This document shows, piece by piece, positions 1 through 5,378 of a DNA stretch of 7,586 bases; position 1 is the first letter of the stretch, and the number at the start of each line of letters is the position of its first letter. The translations under genes were made by a program, and so were the position numbers. The notes under the pieces are model-generated. The model searched no databases. It saw only the letters and a list, made by a program, of their open reading frames with translations, and was not told the DNA's origin. The DNA lies in NCBI GenBank assembly GCA_016200025.1, contig JACQFO010000052.1, forward strand, positions 1 through 7,586. Direction: 5' to 3'. This DNA comes from Nitrososphaerota archaeon. Lineage in GTDB: Archaea > Thermoproteota > Nitrososphaeria > Nitrososphaerales > Gagatemarchaeaceae.

Positions 1-630
1 CGGGCACTTGGCCAGAACGTCGACTGCGCCTTGGTCAGTCGAGAGCAAATCCAGGTCCCCCACAGTGCTTTTCCCTCTCCTTAGGCTCCCTGCCATCGCG
101 ACCTCTATCACCAGGGCCTCGAAGTACGAAGACAGGGTCTGGAACGCCCCCTCGGCCTCGGGGAGGAGCATCCTCTTCCCGAAGCTCTGGAGCTTCTTGA
201 TTCCAGTCAGAAATGACTCCCTCACCGTGGGCCCGAATTCATCGTCGAGCCTCCCGGACTGCAACGCCCTCTTCAGCTCCTCGACGCTCTTGATCCCCAT
301 GCAGTGAGCCAGCTTGTATGCGGTCCTCGGCCCAATCCCCTGCACTTTCATCAGCATGGGCACGCCCGGCGGGACCTTCTCCGAAAGCTCAGCCATCATC
401 CTCAGCCTGCCCGTCCTGAGGTATTCGTCGACCTTCTTCGCTATCCCCTCCCCCACGTACTTTATGTCCTGGAGTCTGTCCTCCCTCCAGACGGCCTGCA
501 AGTCCTCCTCGAGGTTCCTGATGCTGGTCGCGGCGCGGTGATAGGCGATGACTTTGAACCTGTCCTCCCCGTTCGCTTCGACCATCTCCCCCAGCCTGTC
601 AAGGAGCTCCGCGACTTCCTGGTTCTTCAC
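1..630 (-). CDS. polX: DNA polymerase X family, N-terminal part (runs off left edge)
   Basis: Family X DNA polymerases fill short gaps during base-excision repair; the bacterial/archaeal PolX form usually carries a C-terminal PHP phosphoesterase domain. The 210 residues visible here show an N-terminal helical 8-kDa-like domain (about 5-75), a first helix-hairpin-helix around 57-72 (KYVGEGIAKKV), a second HhH at 94-113 (VQGIGPRTAYKL), and the nucleotidyltransferase signature GSLRRGKSTVGDLDLL at 181-196, with metal-binding Asp192 and Asp194. The rest of the palm, the thumb and any PHP domain lie outside the window, since the family is normally about 570 residues. I chose GTG at 628-630 because the frame is closed by TGA only four codons upstream and has no other start between. 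A TATA-like CTTAAG lies about 28 bp upstream, suggesting a leaderless transcript. It follows the dipeptidase gene on the same strand after 57 bp. Confidence 0.93.
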   Translation of the reverse strand, partial: MKNQEVAELLDRLGEMVEANGEDRFKVIAYHRAATSIRNLEEDLQAVWREDRLQDIKYVGEGIAKKVDEYLRTGRLRMMAELSEKVPPGVPMLMKVQGIGPRTAYKLAHCMGIKSVEELKRALQSGRLDDEFGPTVRESFLTGIKKLQSFGKRMLLPEAEGAFQTLSSYFEALVIEVAMAGSLRRGKSTVGDLDLLSTDQGAVDVLAKCP

Positions 631-652
631 GCCGTCAAATCATGGCGGCCTC

Positions 653-662
653 GGTCTTAAGC
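653..662 (-). promoter_or_regulatory. TATA-like box for polX
   Basis: On the minus strand the short AT run GCTTAAGACC is centred about 28 bp upstream of the GTG start of polX, the spacing expected for an archaeal TATA box driving a leaderless mRNA. It lies in the 57-bp gap after the dipeptidase stop codon, so polX may be transcribed independently. The box is weak and the call rests mainly on spacing shared with the other genes here. Confidence 0.4.
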
Positions 663-687
663 GCACACTTCGAGGAAGTCTCCCGAC

Positions 688-1785
688 CTACTTCCACCAC
701 CCGAACTCCTTCGGTGTCCCGGTGATCTCGACTCCCCTTCCCTTTCCTATCAGGACGTCGTCCTCTATCCTCACCCCAAGCTTCCCCCTGATGTAGACTC
801 CGGGCTCGACCGTGAAGCACATGTTCCGCCTGAGGACCTCCTTCCCTCCTTCGACGATGTACGGAGCCTCGTGGACCTCCAGGCCGAGCCCGTGCCCAGT
901 CCTGTGGATGAAGTACCTGCCCAGACCCGCCCTTCTCAGGACCCCCCTCGACGCCCCGTCGACCTCGCCCACTTTCACCCCCGCGCCGGACGCTGCGATC
1001 CCCTTCACCTCCGCCTCCAGCACCTTCGCGTAGACCTTCTCCACCTCCTTCGCCGCGCCCAGGCATATGGTCCTTGTGATGTCCGCGTAGTACCCTTCGA
1101 ACGTCGACCCGACGTCGAAGATCACCCCCTCCCCCCTCCGAATCTTCTTCGAGCTCGGAAGCGAATGCGGGTCCGCCCCGCGCGCCCCCGACTGGACCAG
1201 CATCGCGTCCACCATCGTCGCCCCCTCCCCGTAGATGACCTCAGTCGCGGCCTTCGCCACCTCCACCTCCGTGGCCCCATCCCTCAGAAGTTCGGGGAAC
1301 TTTTCGAACGAGCCGCCGAGGATCTTCGCAGACCTCTTGAGCAGCTTCACCTCGCCTTCGTCTTTCACCGCTCGCAGCCCCTGGAGCAAAGGCTCCCCGT
1401 CCAAGAACTTCGGAGCCGTCGCCTTCATCAGCCTGCTCAGGAACAGGAACGGCACCTTCCCTTCGACCCCCCAGCGCCCCCGAGGCCTGACCGCGCGGAC
1501 CGCAGCTCTGATCGCCCCGGCCGACCCCTGCGAATCCGTCCAAGAATGAATCGCCATTGGCATCTTGCACTCCCTGTAGGGCCCAGCCTCCAGCGCAGGA
1601 GCCACGAGGCTCGGGCTCCCATCCATAGGGACCAGGAGCATGAACGGCCTTTCCAAGAGTAGTGACTCCACGCCCGTGAAGTATCTGAGGTTCGGCCCCG
1701 GGACCATGAGCACTCCGTCTAGCTTCTCCTCCTCCATGCTCTCCCTTAGCCTCCCGAGCCTCGAACCCTCCCCTCCCTTGGCCAT
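688..1785 (-). CDS. Xaa-Pro dipeptidase/aminopeptidase, peptidase family M24
   Basis: A 365-residue cytoplasmic metallopeptidase of the pita-bread fold that cleaves X-Pro bonds and releases proline from dipeptides or peptide N-termini. The N-terminal creatinase-type domain spans about 8-135 and the catalytic domain about 143-360. All five dinuclear-metal ligands are present: Asp224 and Asp235 (FDVGSTFEGYYADITRT), His298 (HRTGHGLGLEVHE), Glu327 (FTVEPGVY) and Glu341 (VRIEDDV). Accessory His207 (PHS) and His305 are also kept. There is no signal peptide, and the length is normal for archaeal prolidases. The ATG at 1783-1785 fits the N-terminus; another ATG at 1805-1807 is out of frame. The gene is divergent from proline dehydrogenase, 59 bp away, and both appear to use the AT element at 1811-1820. 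I cannot distinguish strict dipeptidase (PepQ) from aminopeptidase (PepP) activity, so no symbol is given. Confidence 0.93.
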   Translation of the reverse strand: MAKGGEGSRLGRLRESMEEEKLDGVLMVPGPNLRYFTGVESLLLERPFMLLVPMDGSPSLVAPALEAGPYRECKMPMAIHSWTDSQGSAGAIRAAVRAVRPRGRWGVEGKVPFLFLSRLMKATAPKFLDGEPLLQGLRAVKDEGEVKLLKRSAKILGGSFEKFPELLRDGATEVEVAKAATEVIYGEGATMVDAMLVQSGARGADPHSLPSSKKIRRGEGVIFDVGSTFEGYYADITRTICLGAAKEVEKVYAKVLEAEVKGIAASGAGVKVGEVDGASRGVLRRAGLGRYFIHRTGHGLGLEVHEAPYIVEGGKEVLRRNMCFTVEPGVYIRGKLGVRIEDDVLIGKGRGVEITGTPKEFGWWK

Positions 1786-1810
1786 CCTCGCGCCAGCTGT
1801 CGGGCCATAC

Positions 1811-1820
1811 CGTTAAAATC
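1811..1820. promoter_or_regulatory. Shared bidirectional TATA element between dipeptidase and proline dehydrogenase
   Basis: CGTTAAAATC is the only AT-rich stretch in the 59-bp divergent gap. Its centre is about 31 bp from the ATG of the minus-strand dipeptidase and about 29 bp from the TTG of the plus-strand proline dehydrogenase. It reads TTAAAAT on one strand and ATTTTAA on the other. Both spacings match leaderless archaeal promoters, so one element probably positions TBP for both genes or two overlapping boxes compete. Confidence 0.6.
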
Positions 1821-1844
1821 CTCTCCGAGGCGACCGCTTCAGAC

Positions 1845-2690
1845 TTGGGCCTGAAGGAGCTCGTCCTCCTGCGCCTCGCGAAGCGGTGGATCTCGGGAGT
1901 CGACCTCGCTTCTGCTGCCGCAGACGCGAAGAACGCGAACGCGAGAGGGCTGGGCGCCATAATCAACTTCCTGGGAGAGGAGATCGAGGACCCAGCCACC
2001 GCGGACTCCCACGCGGGAGAATATCTGAGACTCCAGCAGGCGCTCTCCGACGGCGGGATCAGGGGCGCTCCCTCAGTCAAGCTCACCCAACTCGGGCTCC
2101 TGATTAGCCGGGCGGACGCCGCCCGCCGCCTCGAGGGGCTTCTCTCCAACGCAGAGAGGCTCAACCAGTGGGCCTGGATGGACATGGAGAGCTCTCAGTT
2201 CACCGCTCAGACTCTGTCTGTATACACCGAGGCCCTCGAAAGGCACAGGAACCTAGGCGTCGCCCTCCAGGCCTACCTGCGCCGCAGCGAGTCCGACCTG
2301 GGCGGCCTCCTGGACAAGGGCGCGAAGGTCCGGCTGGTCAAGGGTGCCTACCGGGAAGACCACGGCCTCGTCTTTCCCTCCAGGAGCGAAGTGCGCGCAA
2401 GCTTCACCAGGCTAATGGGCATGCTCTTCGAGCGTGGCGACGGCTTCGCCATAGGCACCCACGACCCAGTGCTCATCGAGGGCGCCAGGAAGCTCGCGGA
2501 GTCGAAGCACGCCAACTTCGAGTTCGAGATGCTGAAGGGGATCCGCGACGACGTCAAGGACGAACTTGTGAGTTCAGGCTACAGGGTCTCGGAGTACCTC
2601 CCCTACGGCGACCAGTGGTACGCGTATTCCAAGCGCCGGATGACCGAGCACCCAAGCAACATCTGGCTCCTGCTCAGGTCCCTCGTCTGA
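1845..2690 (+). CDS. Proline dehydrogenase (FAD-dependent, short monofunctional form)
   Basis: A 281-residue enzyme of the proline oxidase (beta/alpha)8-barrel family that oxidises L-proline to pyrroline-5-carboxylate, the first step of proline catabolism to glutamate. Family motifs appear in order: SVKLTQLGL at 77-85, WMDMES at 111-116, VALQAYLRRSESDL at 139-152, VRLVKGAYRE at 162-171, IGTHDP at 203-208, FEFEMLKGIR at 225-234, and the C-terminal YLPYGDQWYAYSKRRMTEHPSN at 251-272. The paired Arg264-Arg265 of the last motif are the proline-carboxylate binders in the family. There is no fused aldehyde dehydrogenase, as in other short archaeal/Gram-positive-type enzymes. I chose the TTG at 1845 because it is preceded at about 29 bp by a TATA-like element and the protein then starts directly with barrel sequence. 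The divergent neighbour releases proline from peptides, so the pair plausibly acts in sequence. The P5C dehydrogenase is not in the window. Confidence 0.93.
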   Translation: MGLKELVLLRLAKRWISGVDLASAAADAKNANARGLGAIINFLGEEIEDPATADSHAGEYLRLQQALSDGGIRGAPSVKLTQLGLLISRADAARRLEGLLSNAERLNQWAWMDMESSQFTAQTLSVYTEALERHRNLGVALQAYLRRSESDLGGLLDKGAKVRLVKGAYREDHGLVFPSRSEVRASFTRLMGMLFERGDGFAIGTHDPVLIEGARKLAESKHANFEFEMLKGIRDDVKDELVSSGYRVSEYLPYGDQWYAYSKRRMTEHPSNIWLLLRSLV

Positions 2691-2702
2691 CCTCAGGTCC
2701 CT
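2673..2702. repeat. 11-bp direct repeat at the proline dehydrogenase 3' end
   Basis: CTCAGGTCCCT occurs at 2673-2683 inside the last codons of the gene and again at 2692-2702 just after the TGA stop, a 19-bp period. It may be a small tandem duplication at the 3' end. No function is evident. Confidence 0.4.
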
Positions 2703-2761
2703 GCGTCCACCGATTCTGGGGCCCCCTGCTCGTAGGAGGGTTTCTAGTTTGATAACTGGCT

Positions 2762-2769
2762 CTATAAGA
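2762..2769 (+). promoter_or_regulatory. TATA box for the 58-residue small gene
   Basis: CTATAAGA is the clearest TATA match in the gap between proline dehydrogenase (stop 2690) and the small ORF (start 2822). A start site about 27 bp downstream would fall near 2790, leaving a leader of roughly 30 nt. I see no strong Shine-Dalgarno sequence in that leader. The rest of the gap is GC-rich, including a GGGGCCCC palindrome near 2718. Confidence 0.5.
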
Positions 2770-2821
2770 ATAGACTTTCCCGCGAAAATAGGCAACCGCG
2801 CAGCAAAGACCGAGCCGAAAG

Positions 2822-2998
2822 ATGAGTCAATATCAGAAAGGACAAATCTGGGGTGCCCTACGCAAGGCCTGGAAGGGATACAGGATCGCGAAGGTCCAGG
2901 GCGACAACGCCCGCATGAAAGAATACGCGACCCGAATCAAGACCCTCCAGGGCCAGCTTGGCGTTCCTCAGGCCAGTTTTCCAAACATAGGAATGTAG
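2822..2998 (+). CDS. Small basic conserved-looking protein of unknown function, 58 residues
   Basis: I do not recognise this protein. It begins MSQYQKGQIWGALRKAWKG and ends FPNIGM. It is rich in Lys, Arg and Gln with interspersed Trp and Tyr, has no signal peptide or Cys/His cluster, and looks mostly helical from about residue 5 to 46 (an amphipathic region running WGALRKAWKGYRIAKVQGD, then RMKEYATRIKTLQGQLG). That suggests a small soluble nucleic-acid- or protein-binding helical hairpin, which is inference only. Evidence that it is real: an ATG start, third positions mostly G or C through the middle of the gene, a TATA box about 57 bp upstream, and a hairpin/T-tract terminator that begins on its own stop codon. 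A longer overlapping frame (2749-3006) has a shadow-like Arg/Pro/Gly composition and begins upstream of the TATA box, so I prefer this frame. Confidence 0.7.
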   Translation: MSQYQKGQIWGALRKAWKGYRIAKVQGDNARMKEYATRIKTLQGQLGVPQASFPNIGM

Positions 2999-3025
2999 AG
3001 GAGTAACCCTCCTCTATCCCTTTTT
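2996..3025 (+). terminator. Intrinsic-type terminator overlapping the small gene's stop codon
   Basis: A perfect 8-bp stem, TAGAGGAG (2996-3003) with CTCCTCTA (3009-3016), encloses the loop TAACC and is followed by TCCC and five T's (3021-3025). The TAG stop of the small gene forms the first three bases of the stem. The T-run touches the TAA stop of the convergent regulator (3024-3026). Only the plus strand has a T-tract after the hairpin, so termination should favour the small gene. Confidence 0.65.
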
Positions 3026-3692
3026 ACTCCGAGGGCTCTAGGTCTTTTTCTATCTCTTCCAGTATCTCGCCGACGACCTGCTGCTGCAGGCCCAGCGACG
3101 CGGACATGTCCCCGATTCCATCCCTCTGCTCGCGCATCAGGTATCTCAGAATCCTCTTCCTGTCCGCGGTTCCCAGTGACGTCGTGAGCTTGGCGGCCTC
3201 CCTCAGCGCCAGGCTCCTCAGATACAGCAACACCGCCCGCTCCTCCTCCATCTCTTTCAGCTTCCTGTCGACCTCCGCGACGACCTGAGTGAGCGGCCTT
3301 ATCCTCGAAGCCTCGTCAGAATATCTCGACGGACCGGCCGCCTGCGCCATCAACTGGGCGTGCTCCTCAGACTCGGAGACCCCGGGCACGGCCCCGAACG
3401 AGAACATCCTCGCCTTGAACAGGTTGGGCGCAAGGTCGATCGTCACCGAGAAGCTCTTTGTCAAGAGGTACTCCTTCCTCTGCGGGCCCCTAGGGCTGTC
3501 CTCGAAGACGCTGCTGACGAGCCCGGCGTCCTCCATGCTCACCAGGTGCTTGGCAACCAGCTGCTGGCTGATGGAAAGCTCCTTCGAGAGCTGGAGCTGA
3601 TAGTTCGGCTTCTGGCTCAGCCTGGCGATTATCTTTCTCCTGATGGGGTTCTCCACGGTCCCCAGCACAGCGTCAAGCTCAGACTGGCTCAA
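3024..3692 (-). CDS. ArsR-type winged-helix transcriptional regulator, possibly with two HTH domains
   Basis: A 222-residue cytoplasmic DNA-binding protein. The N-terminal winged helix-turn-helix (about 10-80) reads NPIRRKIIARLSQ for helix 1 and LSKELSISQQLVAKHLVSME for the HTH, then a wing with the basic turn RGPQRKEYLLT. The middle (about 85-135) is unrecognised. A charged helix at about 135-165 (VVAEVDRKLKEMEEERAVLL) looks like a coiled coil and may dimerise the protein. The C-terminal part, about 176-215 (DRKRILRYLMREQRDGIGD, then SLGLQQQVVGEILEEI), resembles a second winged helix, which is less certain. No metal-binding Cys motif is seen. TTG at 3690-3692 is the start because the frame is closed two codons upstream and AGGTGA, a Shine-Dalgarno match, lies 7 nt before it; the nearby ATG at 3697-3699 is out of frame. 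It is divergent from the GGT-fold hydrolase and may regulate it. Confidence 0.85.
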   Translation of the reverse strand: MSQSELDAVLGTVENPIRRKIIARLSQKPNYQLQLSKELSISQQLVAKHLVSMEDAGLVSSVFEDSPRGPQRKEYLLTKSFSVTIDLAPNLFKARMFSFGAVPGVSESEEHAQLMAQAAGPSRYSDEASRIRPLTQVVAEVDRKLKEMEEERAVLLYLRSLALREAAKLTTSLGTADRKRILRYLMREQRDGIGDMSASLGLQQQVVGEILEEIEKDLEPSE

Positions 3693-3699
3693 GTCTCAT

Positions 3700-3705
3700 T
3701 CACCT
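3700..3705 (-). promoter_or_regulatory. Shine-Dalgarno AGGTGA that decides the regulator's TTG start
   Basis: On the minus strand AGGTGA, complementary to the conserved 3' end of 16S rRNA, is separated by 7 nt from TTG at 3692. The ATG at 3697-3699 abuts the site directly and is in a different frame, so it is too close to be used. This is the only clear SD in the window. Confidence 0.5.
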
Positions 3706-3729
3706 GGAGGCCAGAGATTGCCTTCTCCG

Positions 3730-3736
3730 TATAAAC
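3730..3736 (-). promoter_or_regulatory. TATA box for the ArsR-type regulator
   Basis: GTTTATA on the minus strand is a good TATA match. A start site about 27 bp downstream would fall near 3706, giving a short leader that just includes the AGGTGA ribosome-binding site. It lies in the 129-bp divergent region shared with the GGT-fold hydrolase. Confidence 0.55.
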
Positions 3737-3778
3737 ATGCTCTCTACCATGACGTTCGATGAAGCGCGGCCCGGGGGC

Positions 3779-3812
3779 CGGGACCTAGCCTTCATATCCC
3801 ACCCTAGTCCCG
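3779..3812. promoter_or_regulatory. Inverted repeat flanking the TATA box of the GGT-fold gene (candidate operator)
   Basis: CGGGACCTAG (3779-3788) and CTAGTCCCG (3804-3812) form an interrupted inverted repeat, with one extra base in the left arm. It brackets the TATA-like sequence TTCATAT at 3791-3797, whose centre is about 27 bp before the TTG start at 3822. Another short palindrome, CGGCCC-GG-GGGCCG, lies immediately upstream at 3767-3780. A regulator bound here would block TBP access. The adjacent divergent ArsR-like protein is the obvious candidate, but this is inferred from position only. Confidence 0.4.
3791..3797 (+). promoter_or_regulatory. TATA-like box for the GGT-fold hydrolase
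   Basis: TTCATAT is the only AT-rich stretch close upstream of the TTG start. The distance of about 27 bp suits a leaderless transcript that begins at or next to the TTG. Confidence 0.45.
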
Positions 3813-3821
3813 AGCCGCGCA

Positions 3822-5330
3822 TTGGGCTACGGCAAGACCATCATCGCCGAGCACGCCGCCGTTGCGAGCGAACAGCCCCTCGCCTCCCTGGCAGGCTACG
3901 ACGTCCTCCGCGCCGGTGGCAACGCATTCGACGCGGCGGTCGCCACGAGCTTCTCCCTCGCCGTCACCTTCCACCCCGCAGGCGGGCTGGGGGGCGACTT
4001 CTTCGGTATGCTCTTCGAGGCAAAGTCAGGCAAGGTCCACTGCCTCAACTCAAGCGGATGGTCCCCCTCGGGGCTGACCCACGACCTCGTAATGTCGAAG
4101 TGGGGAGGACAGATTCCTCAGTTCGGGCCGCTCACCTGTTCGATCCCCGCCTTCGTCGCCGGAGTCCACGAGATGCACAGGAGGTTCGGATCACTTCCTT
4201 TCCCCCAGCTCCTCGCTGGACCCATCGAATTCGCCACCCGGGGCTTCCCCGCCGGGGAGGGGATCTGCAGGTCTGTGGCCGGAGCCTACCCTGAGCTCTC
4301 CCCCGAGGCGAAGGCAGTCTTTGCCCCAGGCGGGAAGCCCCCGACCCCCGGGGACGCCATCAAGCAGGAGAACCTGGGGAAGGTCATCTCCAACATCGCT
4401 GCGCGCGGGCCCGAAGGCTTCTACGCAGACTGGCCCGCAGACAGAATCCGCGAGGCCCTGGAAGGGCTCGGAGTTCCGACCGAGGCCGGGGACTTCCGCG
4501 ACTACCGACCCGAGTGGGTTGCTCCCCTCTCCCTCGACTACCGTGGCACGAAGGTCTACGAAGTGCCGCCAAACAGCATGGGCGCCACAAGCCTGCTCAT
4601 CCTGAAGCTGCTCTCCGAACACGACATGTCCCGCACCGGCGCTCTCTCGCGGGAGAGAATCGACCTGACAATGAAGGCAGTCCTCACCGCCTACAGGCGC
4701 AGGGACGAGCTCCTCGGCGACCCCAAATTCGGGAAGTTCGACCTGGAGGGCTTCATGTCCGCCGGGACGTCCGACGGCATTCCAGCCAGCAGGATAAAGT
4801 CAGGCGACACCACCGCATTCTCAATCGTGGACGCCGAGGGCAACGTGGTCTCCGGAATCCAGAGTCTCTTCAACCACTTCGGCTCCCGAGTCTTCGTCCC
4901 CGGATGCGGTGTCATGCTCAACAACCGAGGATCCGGGTTCAGCCTGTCGGGCCCGAACGTCGTAGCCCCGCGAAAGCGCCCCCTGAACACGCTCTCCTCG
5001 ATGATCCTCGAGCGCAACGGAAGCCCCTTCCTCTCCATCGGCACCAGCGGCGGAGACCGGAGGCCCCTCCAGCACGCTCTATTCGTCACGAACGCCGTGG
5101 ACTACTCGCTGGCCGCGGAGGCCAACGTCGCCCATCCCAGATTCCTGTGGGGCGGAGGCACGGACCTCATCGTGGAGGAAGGCTACGAACTGCCGGACTC
5201 CGGCACCTACGACCTGCAGAAGCTTCCTATGCCTGGTAGGACGGGCGTCTGCCAGGCCGTGGAGATCTCGCCAGGACACAGAACGGCTGTCTGCGACCTC
5301 CGCGGCGACGGCGTGCCCGCCGGATTCTAG
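3822..5330 (+). CDS. Gamma-glutamyltransferase-fold Ntn hydrolase (GGT-like, substrate probably not gamma-glutamyl)
   Basis: A 502-residue precursor of the GGT superfamily, which self-cleaves before a Thr that becomes the nucleophile of the small subunit. Here that Thr is residue 330 (GDTTAFSIVD), giving subunits of about 329 and 173 residues. The family entry motif ASLAGYDVLRAGGNAFDAAV is at 21-40 and the oxyanion-type GTSGGDR lies in the small subunit. Compared from memory with E. coli GGT, the residues that hold the gamma-glutamyl group differ: Arg114 aligns with Ser78 (LNSSGWSP), Asn411 with Phe, Gln430 with Arg and Asp433 with Gly (LNNRGSGF), and Ser462-Ser463 with Asn-Thr (RPLNTLSS). 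A different amide substrate is therefore likely, as in GGT-like amidohydrolases. No signal peptide is present, so it should be cytoplasmic. TTG at 3822 is the only start between the in-frame stop at 3786 and the first conserved residues. It is divergent from the ArsR-type regulator. Confidence 0.88.
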   Translation: MGYGKTIIAEHAAVASEQPLASLAGYDVLRAGGNAFDAAVATSFSLAVTFHPAGGLGGDFFGMLFEAKSGKVHCLNSSGWSPSGLTHDLVMSKWGGQIPQFGPLTCSIPAFVAGVHEMHRRFGSLPFPQLLAGPIEFATRGFPAGEGICRSVAGAYPELSPEAKAVFAPGGKPPTPGDAIKQENLGKVISNIAARGPEGFYADWPADRIREALEGLGVPTEAGDFRDYRPEWVAPLSLDYRGTKVYEVPPNSMGATSLLILKLLSEHDMSRTGALSRERIDLTMKAVLTAYRRRDELLGDPKFGKFDLEGFMSAGTSDGIPASRIKSGDTTAFSIVDAEGNVVSGIQSLFNHFGSRVFVPGCGVMLNNRGSGFSLSGPNVVAPRKRPLNTLSSMILERNGSPFLSIGTSGGDRRPLQHALFVTNAVDYSLAAEANVAHPRFLWGGGTDLIVEEGYELPDSGTYDLQKLPMPGRTGVCQAVEISPGHRTAVCDLRGDGVPAGF

Positions 5331-5356
5331 CAGCGAAGTCGCAAAAATGGGAGCGA

Positions 5357-5372
5357 AGGGTCCGTTGACCCT
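5357..5372. terminator. Hairpin between convergent genes
   Basis: AGGGTC (5357-5362) and GACCCT (5367-5372) form a perfect 6-bp stem with a CGTT loop in the 48-bp gap between the GGT-fold gene and the convergent Thr/Ser-rich gene. Neither side has a T-tract of the kind usually linked to archaeal termination. It is therefore only a candidate bidirectional 3'-end structure. Confidence 0.3.
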
Positions 5373-5378
5373 CCGACC

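Noticed and set aside
8..660. Plus-strand open frames across the polX region
   Set aside because: They lie antisense to a clear PolX reading frame with HhH and nucleotidyltransferase motifs, and their products have no family-like pattern.
871..1662. 263-residue plus-strand open frame opposite the dipeptidase gene
   Set aside because: Arg/Pro/His-rich shadow composition, antisense to an M24 peptidase with all five metal ligands intact.
1755..1790. GGTTCGA-like string on the minus strand resembling a tRNA T-loop
   Set aside because: No acceptor or anticodon stems can be built around it, and it lies in the dipeptidase coding sequence.
1241..2185. 314-residue minus-strand open frame bridging the dipeptidase and proline dehydrogenase genes
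   Set aside because: It overlaps two well-supported genes and the promoter gap, and is explained by high GC content.
2749..3006. 85-residue plus-strand frame overlapping the 58-residue gene
   Set aside because: It would begin upstream of the TATA box, has shadow-like Pro/Arg/Gly composition, and ends within the terminator hairpin.
4514..5239. 241-residue plus-strand frame inside the GGT-fold gene
   Set aside because: Arg/His/Pro-rich out-of-frame shadow of the Ntn hydrolase.
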